Part shown: positions 24,001-35,576 of the stretch, piece by piece
How positions within the stretch are numbered: the first letter of the stretch is position 1
Layout of the letters: each line of letters opens with the position of its first letter
DNA from: Rotaria macrura
Lineage: Eukaryota > Rotifera > Eurotatoria > Philodinida > Philodinidae
Length of the DNA: 64,000 nucleotides
Direction: 5' to 3'
Assembly (NCBI GenBank): GCA_900239685.1
Contig: OENT01000233.1
Coordinates: 62,001-126,000, forward strand
The notes under the pieces: model-generated
The model's database searches: none
Seen by the model: only the letters and a program-made list of their open reading frames with translations
What the model was told of the DNA's origin: nothing
Program-made: the position numbers and the translations under genes

Positions 24001-25835
24001 GAGCCTCCTTGTATCTATCAAAATATTGTTATAGAAAAACAACATAATGAAACTATATGATTGTCTTTGTCCATAAGTCAACAAAATTCGATATCGTATG
24101 TACTAATGAGAAATTAAAGCACTAAGATTAGATGAAAAAAGATGAAAGTCAGCGATATCCTATACGTTCCACCAAACAAGAATGCATTCAAAGGATTGTC
24201 AAATTTTTTATTGGAAAACAACAACATTTTCCTATTATTTCTTGTACTTGCTTAATTACAAAGCAAAGTTCGAAGTGCGAAAAGCTCCCCTATATTTTTG
24301 TTTTTATTCTATTCTCCGATAGAAAGTACAAATAGTAGAATTTTCGCGATTCTAATAAGTGTATAAAATATACGATTTTTCGGTATGTTACCATGCTATT
24401 ACAATTTACTTAGGAACGTATCTCAAGTGTACTATGATGCATGTACTATTACAATTTACTTGTATGAAAATAGGAATCCTCACAATGTCTCGTTTATCTA
24501 TTTTTGCTTGGCAATTCATTTGTTCGTCATATAGATTATCAGAAAGAAGATCTTTGGATTTATGTTTTGTTGAACAGATGAGTGAAAAATAAATCAACTC
24601 ATGTTTTTTTCTGGATGATGTTTGTTGAAGTTGAATATGCCATCTGATTTTATCTGAAGCGAAAACATAACTATCACAGTTCATTTTGCAGTTATTTGTT
24701 TTTTGCAAGTATTTTTACTTGTGTTATTTTGAAAATAAATTTTTCATACGAATCCATTGATGATAAGGGTACTATTCTTTGATCTATTGGCTAATACTTC
24801 TAGATATTCGATAGCCTCAGTGAGAATCAAATTTCATGTGAGCCACACGATTCTTCTTACAAGCATTCAATCAGAAGACGGCCATCTTAACTATCTTGGA
24901 TATATGCTTTAATCAAGTTATTATTAAATATGTTTCATATACAACCATTACGATGAATCGTTGTTCGTCTTTTTAAACTATTGATATCCATGTAAGTTTT
25001 CCTCCATTCGTCCAACATCGATTATCTTCTAATTTTTCAAAATTTCGTGATCAATTTACACTCTACTTTTCTACGGCACAGTTAACAATGATATGTTTCA
25101 TAATCATGATTCATATGTGAATTTGATTGTGTAAGAACAAAATAGAATATTCATGTGCTAAGTTAGAACTTTGTATTCTTTGCTATCCATTTTGTGATAT
25201 GAGATATATAAATAACAATGACGTCAATAAAAGTGGCACGGAAGAAATGCAAATGAATCATTTTTCTTTCTTTTTGATAGTTTTCTATTTCAATATTATC
25301 TTGTTTTTTAAGAAAATATCAAGATTTTCATTAATAAAACTCCCAGATGATCACAATAAATTATTTAGAAAGCTTATAAAACGAAAATACTATGCAATGA
25401 ACTTAGCGTTATGAATCATTGTTACAATGTATATGCAAGTGGCAGAATGAAAAGAACAGAACAGAAGAATATTTCATAAAAATATATATATATATATATA
25501 AATATATATATTTAAGACATGAATTAAGTGAATAATGTTTTGTCTCCTGACTCATTATCACAATTACCTGAATAGGCATAAGCATCATAAAATGTGTCCT
25601 TGTCTTTTCTTTTGTTGCGTAATCATTCTGACATCTGCTTATTTTTAAGTGAAAAGACTTATTCTTGTTCTTCGTGTATGAAATTAAGGTCATTGTGAAA
25701 TCATGTAGCTATATAGTTTGAACTGAAATGATTTTAGAGAAACATATGAATGAATAATACTTCTGTTTTTCTTTCTGTGTTGTCTATGTTCTAGATCGCT
25801 CTGGTTTATTTTTTATCTGCTTTTCTTATTTGTTC
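24001..25835. other. Divergent intergenic region between protease and phosphatase genes
   Basis: 1.8 kb. It contains a short direct repeat of TATTACAATTTACTT (about 24399 and 24448) and the (TA)n tract at about 25480-25512. No gene recognised; short frames at 24132, 24359 and 25127 look like chance. Confidence 0.5.
25480..25512. repeat. (TA)n microsatellite
   Basis: An uninterrupted ATATAT run of about 20 bases, then a short break and a second ATATAT run. Confidence 0.9.
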
Positions 25836-27442
25836 ATGGCTACATGTTTTGTTGATGATGCAATACTAATAGCTATGTATTGTCAGACAACGACGACAAT
25901 GAAAAAAACAAAATCATCTTCATTCGAAAAAATAAATCGACAATGTTCATTCAATGCGAATACTAATTATAATCCAATGGATGCCACAACATTCTTCAGG
26001 GATCGTGAACTAGCAAAAAAACGACCATTCAATCAAAATAGTACCGATAATAGTAACGAAGAAGTGATAAGGACACTGATTGGCAACAGCTGTTCGACAC
26101 AAGCTGTTTCAAACAATAATATTAATAAAAGTATGAAAAGAATACTTATAAAACAGATTTTTATACACGGTGTCCTTGAATATAAAAAATGTTTTTTTGT
26201 CAAAAATTTAAAGATTTTATTGATTTATACCTCTATTTAGCTCCGATAACACGGATTCGATCGACAACGTTACTTGAAACAGATTCAACAGCCAATCATT
26301 CCGTTCCACTTTTTCGAACATGTCTCAGTCATCCATCGGCATCACCTAGTCGTCTCATAGAAATCGATGACAACGATTTATCACCGGTGAAATTTACTTC
26401 ATTACCTGTTCTTAGATCACCACGAGCTAAACGTCTTCGACCTCAAACTTTGAAATTGACACCGAAAAATAGTTCTCTTCCAGACATATCTAAAACGGTA
26501 TCTGCATCACTTCCATTAACATCATCATCATCATCATCATCTATTCATTATATCGATTCATCAGAATTAGCTGATAAATTAAGAGAGAATTTTCAAATAG
26601 TTATTTTCGATTGTGGTTCACCTTTTCGTTATAGTGAAAATCGTATTCATAAATCTCATCTACTTCGTGTTTCTGATAGAATTTCTCGTAAACGTTTAAA
26701 AACTAATCCGACCAAACATTCAAATATTGATACAGAGCAATTGAACGCATGTGACTTTATAATTCTTTATGATGATCATATTGATAATCATTACGAATTA
26801 TCAATAGGATTAAAATGTGCATGTGAAGAAATTCAACGTTGTCTCACAATAAGACATCCACCCATATATATACTTAAAAATTCATTCAATCAATTTCTGG
26901 ATCTTTACCCAAGTTTATGTGAACCACTTGAATCACGTTCGTTGCCAGCCAATGATTTGCTATCATCGTCAACACTTAACTTATCAAACTTAGATCTTCA
27001 AAATTATCCGATGACACATATTATCGATGGCTTATATATTGGCAGTGAATCAAATGCTAGAAATATTGAAGAACTATCATCGGAACACATTCAACATATC
27101 ATTAATGTAACATCTCATGTGCCCTTATATTATTCTGATCAATTTAATTATTATCATATACCGGCGGATGATACACAAAAACAAAATCTACTCGATCATT
27201 TTCATCAAGCCTATGACTTTATATGCAATGCTTTAGACAATAAGGAGAAAGTTCTTGTTCATTGTGTTGCTGGCATTAGTCGATCGCCCGCTATTGTTAT
27301 TAGTTTTTTAATGCGTTATGCTCACATGAGTATGAATGATGCTTATGATTTTGTTAGGAAGAAACGTTCAATTATTTCACCAAATTTAAATTTCATGGGA
27401 CAATTACTTCTATACGAAGAAAAATTGAGAGAGCTAAAATAA
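25836..27442 (+). CDS. Dual-specificity MAP-kinase phosphatase
   Basis: Exons 25836-26130 and 26241-27442 encode 498 aa. It dephosphorylates the Thr and Tyr of MAP-kinase activation loops. A Ser/Asn-rich N-terminal region of about 200 residues precedes a rhodanese-like domain (FQIVIFDCGSPFRYSENRIH). That domain has a basic cluster (RISRKRLK) at the place of the kinase-interaction motif. The phosphatase domain ends the protein: PADDTQ carries the general acid, and HCVAGISRSPA has the catalytic Cys at about 440. ISPNLNFMGQLLLYE is the conserved tail of the DUSP1/2/4/5 group. A run of serines (TCATCA repeats at about 26521) lies before the rhodanese domain. Which DUSP is orthologous cannot be decided by eye. 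The start is the first ATG of the open frame. Confidence 0.9.
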
Positions 27443-30257
27443 GTATTTAAAATGTTATGTTTTTCTTTTCATCTTTTCTTCCCTTTACTATATGGATATT
27501 GTGAATATATTTATATATATATATTTTTTTTTCTCTTTATTTTCATTGTTCAATTCTTATTTCAGTTACTATTCATTTAATATTTAGCTAAGATCAATCA
27601 ACTTAAAAGAAGCAACAACTATGATTTATTCTAGAAAATCAATCATTTAGTCATGACTAATCGGAAATTTCCTGTAGAAGAGAATCTTATGTGCAATCAT
27701 GATTATTCATCTGACGATGATGGTGACTGACATAAAATAAATGAGATTGCGTGAAATATTATATTGAATAAAACACACACACACACAATTGTTTTAATTC
27801 ATAGTATCGCTAGCCCAATACGGATTGAGAGAGAAAATAAATGTAAAAATTATTTTTAATAGAGAAAATGAATAGATGAAAAATATGATGAAACACAAAT
27901 TTGTAATAGATGATTTGAAGATGTACCGAGAAAATTATTTTTTTTTTGATACCAAATTGATTCGTCAGAATACAATGAATCATCTGATGAGCATCCATAC
28001 TTTGAGTGAGAGGAAAAAAATTCACAGAGTTTTCTTCTGGGTTTTTTAATTTGTTAATTTTAACTCGAATTAAATTTCAATATTATACTCTTACAATCAA
28101 TGTTTGATTAGTAATGATGTGAAATTTATATTATCAATACACATGATTTGTCGTTTAATATATGTATAGTCATTATCATAAATTGCCTTTTTCTCTACAA
28201 GAAGAAACGATCAAATAATGACGGTATATCAATGAAATCTACTCATTAGTAATTTCACATATTTAGTTGTGTGATTCATCTCAAAAGGAATTCTATGTTA
28301 GTGACTATCTACTTCTATGCTGAACAATTCTAATACGAACGCTTCAAAAGTAAAGGGGTTAATGAATGAGATTTTAATGTAAATCAATATAAGTCATTAT
28401 ATTATTAATCTATTACATAATTTTCATGATGATAATGATTTTTCTAAAAATGTTTGAACACTGCCCATAGAAGCAATAGAGTAATAGAAAGTATTATTGA
28501 TACTGAACTACAAGCGCTTATCAGAACTTGAATTGTGTTGCACAATCCATTCATCATCATATGCATAGAAAATAATAGAGGAATGTTAAATTTTTTGTTT
28601 TAAATCATCATACAATTTTCATGAAAAAAAAAACGCTTGCATTCTTTTTCTCCTTAAAATCTTCAAATAGAATATAATATTCAAATATACTATTTTAATT
28701 AACCTATGAGTAATAGTATTTGAAAAAGTCATGCGAGTAAATGCAAATCTTTTGCATGCACACAACAATGTGTTATTCCTCTTTTTCTGTAAGTGCACGT
28801 ACATGAAAATCTTAAAATTTTGTATTGAAAGTTACTATTCGTGGTATATTTAGTTGACTTATTTTAAACTTATTTGAAAATTTCAATATGATTAATAATT
28901 TATGCATATCGAATTGATTATATAACTTTCTAATGCATGATAATTAACTATTAATGAGTAAAATAAAGAACACAATGAAGGCTTAGAATTCTAATGTTAA
29001 GCCATGGATTATGCATTGAAACAAAAACGAATGAAACAACGATCTGTAGTCTTTGTCAGTCATTTATTTATCAGATCTTTAGCTTCTGGACTGTATTGAA
29101 CATCATTAGATTTGAGTATATGTAATCGATTGCTTTTTATCACATCTTTTTGAAAATTTTGTGATCAATTTGTATTTTAATTAATCAAGAATTTTCAACA
29201 AATTTCATTATGTCAAACGAATAGTTATTAATGCATGAGAATACTTGAGGCACATCATCAAAACATAGTAAAATATGAAATATTTTGTTTTAGAAATCTT
29301 ATTTTTCACATCGATAAGTAAATATCATTATGACTTCTTTATGAAATAAAAAGAGATTTATTTTATTCTATTTGACTGTTATAGATCGTTAATTATCGAA
29401 TGATAATAAACAAATCAAATCTAATAAGAACAATCATTTGTCGTACTTAGATAAGACGATGTTACTTTTGTTTGCTCTCAACTAGTGCCAATACATTGTG
29501 ATTTCAAGAAGCTCGTGTAAACAGATTAAATGAAGTTATTAAATAGTTATCTGTTTTCAAAATAAAAGTATTGCGCTAATAAGATAACATGAAATAACGA
29601 TTATCCATGCGCTGATAATATTCTCTCTGAAAACAGCTTCAGGAAATTGGAGTATTTCTGTATCTGATTCTTTATCAAGATTCAAAGATTGTAATCTTTT
29701 GTTATGAATGTCCGCTGATTGTTTACGTGTTCAACTATTATTTTAATCATGTTCTAGCTGAAAAATTTAATGTTAATACATTCCAAACATTTTCTATAGT
29801 GCTTCAACAACACTTATTTCATAGAAGTCGTGCCATAATTATTTTCAGATTTAATAGTATCTTCATTATTATTTTTATTCAAGGTTGAGATGTTCGCCGG
29901 TTCGAAAGGGCATGTGCTTCCATCAAGACTTCAGCATAATTATATTTAGGTTAACAAGATATCATTTGAACGTTAAATTATCATTAACGTAATTGTTCTA
30001 GTCTTTGAGAATACATTCATGATGTTAATCTCGTTTTAGAGTGACATATATTTATCTTTCCTTGTAATTTAGCGTCATATTAATATAAAATATATAAAAC
30101 AACAAAGAAAATCAATATTAGAATTTTGAGAATAACGAGTTTGTTATTTGTGAGCTTAGATTAGTATTAAAAAGTGAAATTGTTTTGGTTTTTTTTCTGT
30201 AGTCAAACGAAAAAAAAAATAAATATGTATTTATAAATAGAAATTCGTTAGTTTAAT
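27443..30257. other. Convergent intergenic region, 2.8 kb
   Basis: Very AT-rich 3' flanks of the phosphatase (+) and diacylglycerol kinase (-) genes, with a short (CA)n tract at about 27771-27787. No gene, RNA or repeat structure recognised. Confidence 0.5.
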
Positions 30258-33200
30258 TTATCTGTTTTCATTTCGTAATACCAACACTTGACCAGCATGT
30301 GTGATATTTACAGCAACTGTTTCTGGTAAATAGAATGGTTCACCGTCCATTTGTGCTGTCATAGGACAACATATTTCAATACGTAACTGATTACATTGGG
30401 CAATACGCATGCCTCGAAAACCAATATGAATTGTAGCCATATGTGTTGTACTTAAACCTACAACTTCAATTTTTTTATCTCCAAAATCTTGACCTTCAAA
30501 ACGACCAGCTGAAGTCGTAACGGTTGTTGATGATGATGAATTTATTTGATCATTTGTAAAATCATTTAATGTTATGACTTCATAGACTTCGTGTGTATTC
30601 GCCGGTATGTCGTTCATTTCAATTGAACTTGTTGAAATTTGCTCGAATGAATCGGAATCTTTCTGTATTGTAACTGAAAGTGACGATGACGGGGATGCTG
30701 ATGAATTTGTTGATGTTTTCCCCCATGGATTTGTTCCTGATGCATAACCAGGAATGTTTAAAACAATTAGAGTATGACAATTTTTAATTGAATCAGTTAA
30801 ATTTTCTCCATCACAAATTAAACGCATATAAGAACTTAAGTTCCATAGTTTTGAACGTGCAAAATCATTTAAATATTTTCGACTCTCATTTAAATACATC
30901 AATTTATTTTTTAAGGGCGAGGAAAATTTTGCTGGATCACGTGATCGTCTATCATGAAATTCTAATGCTATGGCTGCATCTAAACCAAAACTCATATAAT
31001 TTATAAAACGTGTGTTTGGTAACGTCCGATGATTTTGATATGATGGACGTTTAGTATCACGAATAAATTTTGGATGTGTTAAAAACGATAAGAATCTTCG
31101 GCCAGTTGTCGTATTGATACTTGAATCTGTTACATCCATTTGTTCCATGGCTACTTGCCAACGATCAAGTGCTATTGGTTGTGCTTTAGGAATTTGTGTT
31201 AATATTGATAATAGACGTTTCGGATCGTATTGTTCACCCCATGATAACACTCGAGATAAATCATTACCTGTACCTAGTGGACATATACATACCGGTGGAT
31301 TATTTAATGATTGATATGATTCAGCTAAGCGACCAAGTACCCATCCAACAGTACCATCACCGCCAAATACACATATACGAATATTTGATAATGATGAATA
31401 GATCTCTAATGCATTAATTATAGTTCGATCATTGTCGAGTAGAAATACTTGACGAGGATTCAACAGGCGCAATAATTTACGATAGATTTTTTCACCACTT
31501 TGACCACCAGAACGTTTATTTATAAATAAAAGTACTGGCGTATAGTTTGCCTCATTTTGATGATTCGAAGGATATTGAGCACGAAAATTACATGACATAT
31601 TAGGCATACGACGTATCCATTGAGGTCGAACAATTATATTGCTAAAAGTAGAAACGAAATGCATTAAAAACTAGTAAGACCCATATCAACTTGTTCAGAT
31701 GACTTTACCGAAATACACCATAGTCACATTTATTTTTTTCGTCTTGATTAGATATTTGCTCCCAACATTGTCTATGATAACTACGGGAACACCATAAACA
31801 TTGAAGACCACCTGCTGGTGCCGATAATTGCGGACTACCAGGCACTGGACTTTTATTATAAATCATACCTTTCGTCATTATATCTAATGTTGGCATTGTT
31901 GACGCTCGTGTATTACCAAATAGAGAACTTGACATCGATTTTCTTTTACAAAAGGCACAAGGTTTTGAAAGTATTGATACATTAGACCAAAAATGTCGAT
32001 CTTGTTTAATTTTTTCATCGTGTTCATTATCATCACAAAATGATGGACGACATGGTGGCACATAATTTGTGACAGTTGATTTTGTGGCTCGTAAGTTTGA
32101 AAGATGATGAGTATGTACAACAATTAAACATGATTCACATTGTACGAGTGACAATAGAAGTGTTGGCTTCGGGTTTTGACAGGACAAAAAAGAACATGGT
32201 GGGGCTGATGAAGGATCATTTAAAGTGTATTGAAACCAACAGTGTGATATTGGATGTGCTTGCTCAGTCCAATCGACACCTATCGGAATTGAGGCGGTTG
32301 GTTCTGATGATGATGATAAAGAAGAAGATGAAGCGGATTGCTCCTCTCTAGAAACAACATTGACAATCTGATTTAATAAAAACATCTAATCGAACTTCAA
32401 TTAAAACTAATTAGGCTCGTATATTTAGCAGTGCATTTATATGTTTTTTTAATGTCGATAAATATTGCTTTAAATTAGAAATTCAATATTATAAATTGTT
32501 CTGTCAATTTATTCTTATCTATTCTCCTGATCTATGGCAAGTGCAAGTTAGTTTGTTCCTAGAATTTGACAATCAATTTTCTTTCTATTGACTTCAAATG
32601 CTTATACATCATCTCTACATGTCCGAGAAATAAGACAAGTAAATAGCATGTCAGAAAAAAATATTTTTCTTCTATGCCTATATTTGCTAGTCAATGAATG
32701 CGTTTATTATGATTCTTACTATTAAAGTGTTTTACCATAAATTAACAATATAGATGGTAAATAATTCTTCTTCTTCTTCTTCTTCTTTCCTCTTTTACCT
32801 CACCTCTCAGAATTGGATATTGATTCAACAGCTACTTGTTCGCATACAGCAAATCGACAGTTTGTTGATGATGTAAGACGAATTTGTTGCTCATTTTCAT
32901 CGTTATTATCATTATGATTTAATGTTCGTGACAATAATGGATGACCTTTATGATTAAATGCTGCAGAAATCTGTTCAACCGGTGTTGTTGGTAATGAAAT
33001 TGATTCGGTTCGAGCTAACTTTTTATTCGTTTTTTCAATAGTATGTTTATTAGAATCAATATCTAGTCGGCGTAAATCTCGTTCAAGTACTCGATGAGAT
33101 TGAGTATAATTTTCACAATTTCTTGTTACAGAAGTATCACAATCACCTGCTTGACTAATAAAATCAAAACTTGAATGAGCATTTATATTTCCGCACGTTT

Positions 33201-33297
33201 GCATTGATGTTGACGATGATACAGATGTCTCAATACAAGATGTATATTCAAGTCTATGCGGTGAACGAGATATTGGTGGTGATGTCGACTCTGCCAT
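30258..33297 (-). CDS. DGKZ: Diacylglycerol kinase, class IV (zeta/iota-like)
   Basis: Converts diacylglycerol to phosphatidic acid, ending DAG signalling. Exons 33297-32804, 32347-31709 and 31641-30258 give 838 aa in frame. Residues 1-164 are Ser/Thr/Asn-rich and unordered. Residues 165-377 carry two C1-type zinc modules: GVDWTEQAHPISHCWF matches the class IV TVDWSESA start, and the second has HFWSN..., CAFC, CLWC and YHRQC. The catalytic domain begins at PVLLFINKRSGG (about 413). It has GGDGTVGW (471-478), PLGTGNDLSR and the accessory domain with FGLDAAIALEFHDRR, IPGYASGTNPWG and QMDGEPFYLP. The protein stops soon after the accessory domain. The C-terminal ankyrin repeats and PDZ ligand of vertebrate zeta/iota are absent, and no MARCKS-like basic block is evident. 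Zeta versus iota cannot be told. Confidence 0.9.
32766..32788. repeat. (TTC)n microsatellite in a diacylglycerol kinase intron
   Basis: Seven TTC units just inside the first coding intron, close to the donor site (minus strand reads GAA repeats). Confidence 0.85.
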
Positions 33298-33435
33298 ATT
33301 TGATTAAAGAAAGAAAGAGACTAAAATATGTGTGGAATACATGCGAACATTTTTTGATTATATTAGAAAAAAGAAAGGAAAATGATGAAAAATTATCGGA
33401 AACTATGTTGTCGTCTCACGCTTCTCTTTTCTCGC

Positions 33436-33466
33436 ACTCTCTCCCTTTCTCTCTCTCTCTCTCTCA
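33436..33466. repeat. (CT)n tract
   Basis: Pyrimidine-only run dominated by CTCTCT, about 140 bp upstream of the diacylglycerol kinase start. It could act as a GAGA-type promoter element, but this is unproven. Confidence 0.8.
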
Positions 33467-34075
33467 CCCAATCTCTCTCGCGTTGCACTACTGGTATTCT
33501 ACTCGTCAACAGTATGAACATCTTCAAATATGACAGTTTCTTTCTCTCTCATTTGTTCTCTATTACAGCATGATGTCTGCCATGTCACAAGCATAGCCGA
33601 CATCCATGTCGACAACTGATGAAGATGGTGATGATGATGATATGGGAGACTGTCACATCTGTTTCTGTCAAATCCGACAACAATAATGTTCTATTCATTG
33701 TTTCAATCCGATTTCCACTCCTACTGTGTGTATTATATGTATATTAGGCACACTAAGGGATAAAAACAATGAATTCTGCTGTCATTGTTGTTGTTTTTCC
33801 ATTTTTTCCAATGAATTCATCTATTCAATTTATCGGATGATGTAACTAAATGTACAGAAGAAAAGGACGGTTCATTTATGTATTTGTAACAATTGAGATC
33901 GTGCATGAAGTTATTGTTATTTGACTTCAATGTAACTTCCTTCTACCTGCCTACCGGATTTGATAATTTAGTCGTATAAATATACACATAAGGATTGCCG
34001 CGCTAATTGTGACAATATATTCCTACAGACGAGCATGAATAGAAGCCAGAAGTTTGTTATTTTTTTGACAGACAG

Positions 34076-34103
34076 CACACACACACACACACAAACACAC
34101 ACA
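34076..34103. repeat. (CA)n microsatellite
   Basis: Alternating CA with one CAAA interruption. Confidence 0.85.
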
Positions 34104-34585
34104 TACAAAGCAAGAAAGAAAAACCTATGGTATCAGACGGAACTCGAAAGATTTTTCCTTCTTTCCTTTTATTCATTTCTTTTTCTATGATGCCGCCGAG
34201 AAGAAGAATACGTACTGTGTATTTGTGCCTACATGCAACCGAAGAAAAAAGAGAAAGGTGTATGAGTGTTTGTGGAAGCTCACTGTAATAATACACTGCA
34301 GTCGAAAACTCATGTTTTTTACAAGTATTTTCTTTTTGAATTTTTTCCATCTGCCATAGAAAGTAAATAAATTGACGACGAGTTTTTTCGCATGACATAT
34401 AGTGTTGCACTTTACTTCAATAATCTTGTTTGGACTTTGAATATGATGTGTAAATAGGTCACATATGAAGTATTAAAAAAATCACGTATTGAACGTCACT
34501 AAATAATTACTGTTCATACATTAAATCTAATACATCTATTGCATTTTCTATTTTTATTAGAAAGTAGAGGAAAAAATATATAAAT

Positions 34586-35425
34586 TTATGAAGTAGATGT
34601 TTGTGCAGCCAATTTTCTCAAAATCATGGCTTCAAGATCTTCAAATTCAGGTTTTGTTAAATCTATCAAATCGTTTTGCTTTTTAATCGATGATGATGAT
34701 GATGATGATGAAGTTGTATTTGTTGTTTTCTTATTTGTTTCGTTTTGAATCTTAACGGAAGCAAACGGTCGTCCTTCTAAACCTTCCTCATTTTCAATTA
34801 TATTCGATATATGAGCATTATTAAATTCAATTAATGCACGTTTAACATTAACATTAACAATTGTTGAAATGTTTCCATACTTGATAAAGACTTGTCGAAG
34901 TTCTTCATCTGTATATGGTTGAGTATTTGGACGATATTTAATAATTATATGTACATGATTCGACGAAGATTTTGATTTATCTTGTTCAAACATAGTATGA
35001 AGTTTTTCGAGTTCTTCATCAACAAGACGGCTTCCTTCACGCCTTAAACGTTCGATTTCCGAACGTAGTTTATCTGTTTGAGATTTATTTACTACTGACG
35101 TTGTTGTTTGTGATGCTCGTTGTTCATTTCGTTCAAGGTCTTGTTTAAATTTTTTTCGTTTATCATCCATTTGTGATAAACGTTCTTGTTGAATTTTCTT
35201 TTGCTTTCGACATGCGTCATAGGCTTGTCGAGCATCCTTATCTGTCAATAGTTCTAATGCTCTTTTGATAATCAAGAAAAGTTCTTTTTTCTCCTCATCA
35301 CCAGGAAATTTGTCTGGATGACATTCTAGAGCTTTTTTTCTGAATGCAGTTGTTAAATTTTTTATTGTACATGTTTCATCAACGCCAAGTAATTCATAAA
35401 GATCTAATTTTGTAATATCGGTCAT
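34586..35425 (-). CDS. DNAJC17: DnaJ homolog with RRM, DNAJC17
   Basis: Single-exon 279-aa protein. The J domain occupies residues 5-70 with the HPD triad at 36-38 (ECHPDKFPG), needed to stimulate Hsp70 ATPase. A charged coiled-coil segment follows (KKIQQERLSQMDDKRKKFKQ and beyond, about 75-150). Then comes an RNA-recognition motif (HVHIIIKYRP at about 157; RALIEFNNAHISN at about 203). This order is that of DNAJC17, a spliceosome-associated co-chaperone. The C-terminus has a poly-Ser run and ends EAMILRKLAAQ, as in the family. Lying 151 bp behind HECTD2 on the same strand, it is probably the downstream member of a two-gene unit. Confidence 0.93.
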   Translation of the reverse strand: MTDITKLDLYELLGVDETCTIKNLTTAFRKKALECHPDKFPGDEEKKELFLIIKRALELLTDKDARQAYDACRKQKKIQQERLSQMDDKRKKFKQDLERNEQRASQTTTSVVNKSQTDKLRSEIERLRREGSRLVDEELEKLHTMFEQDKSKSSSNHVHIIIKYRPNTQPYTDEELRQVFIKYGNISTIVNVNVKRALIEFNNAHISNIIENEEGLEGRPFASVKIQNETNKKTTNTTSSSSSSSSIKKQNDLIDLTKPEFEDLEAMILRKLAAQTSTS

Positions 35426-35446
35426 TTTATAACTTTCTATTTATCT
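35426..35446 (-). promoter_or_regulatory. Putative trans-splice acceptor upstream of DNAJC17
   Basis: On the minus strand TTATTTTATCTTTTAG ends 19 bp before the DNAJC17 ATG, inside the 151-bp gap after the HECTD2 stop. There is no preceding exon for a cis intron in that gap, so a spliced-leader acceptor is the simplest reading. Confidence 0.45.
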
Positions 35447-35576
35447 AAAAGATAAAATAAAATAAGCTAATCAGTGTGTTTATTTTACGAAATGGAATGA
35501 TTAGAATTGTTTCACAATGGAAAAAAAAACGCGAGAAAACAGAGAGATACTTTATTTCTATTTTTTCTTCTTTGCA

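Larger units (their letters stand above)
33298..34585. other. Intergenic region with CT and CA microsatellites
   Basis: 1.3 kb between DNAJC17 and the diacylglycerol kinase, both minus. It includes (CT)n at about 33436-33466 and (CA)n at about 34076-34103. It presumably holds the kinase promoter, but no TATA or other motif is clear. Confidence 0.5.
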
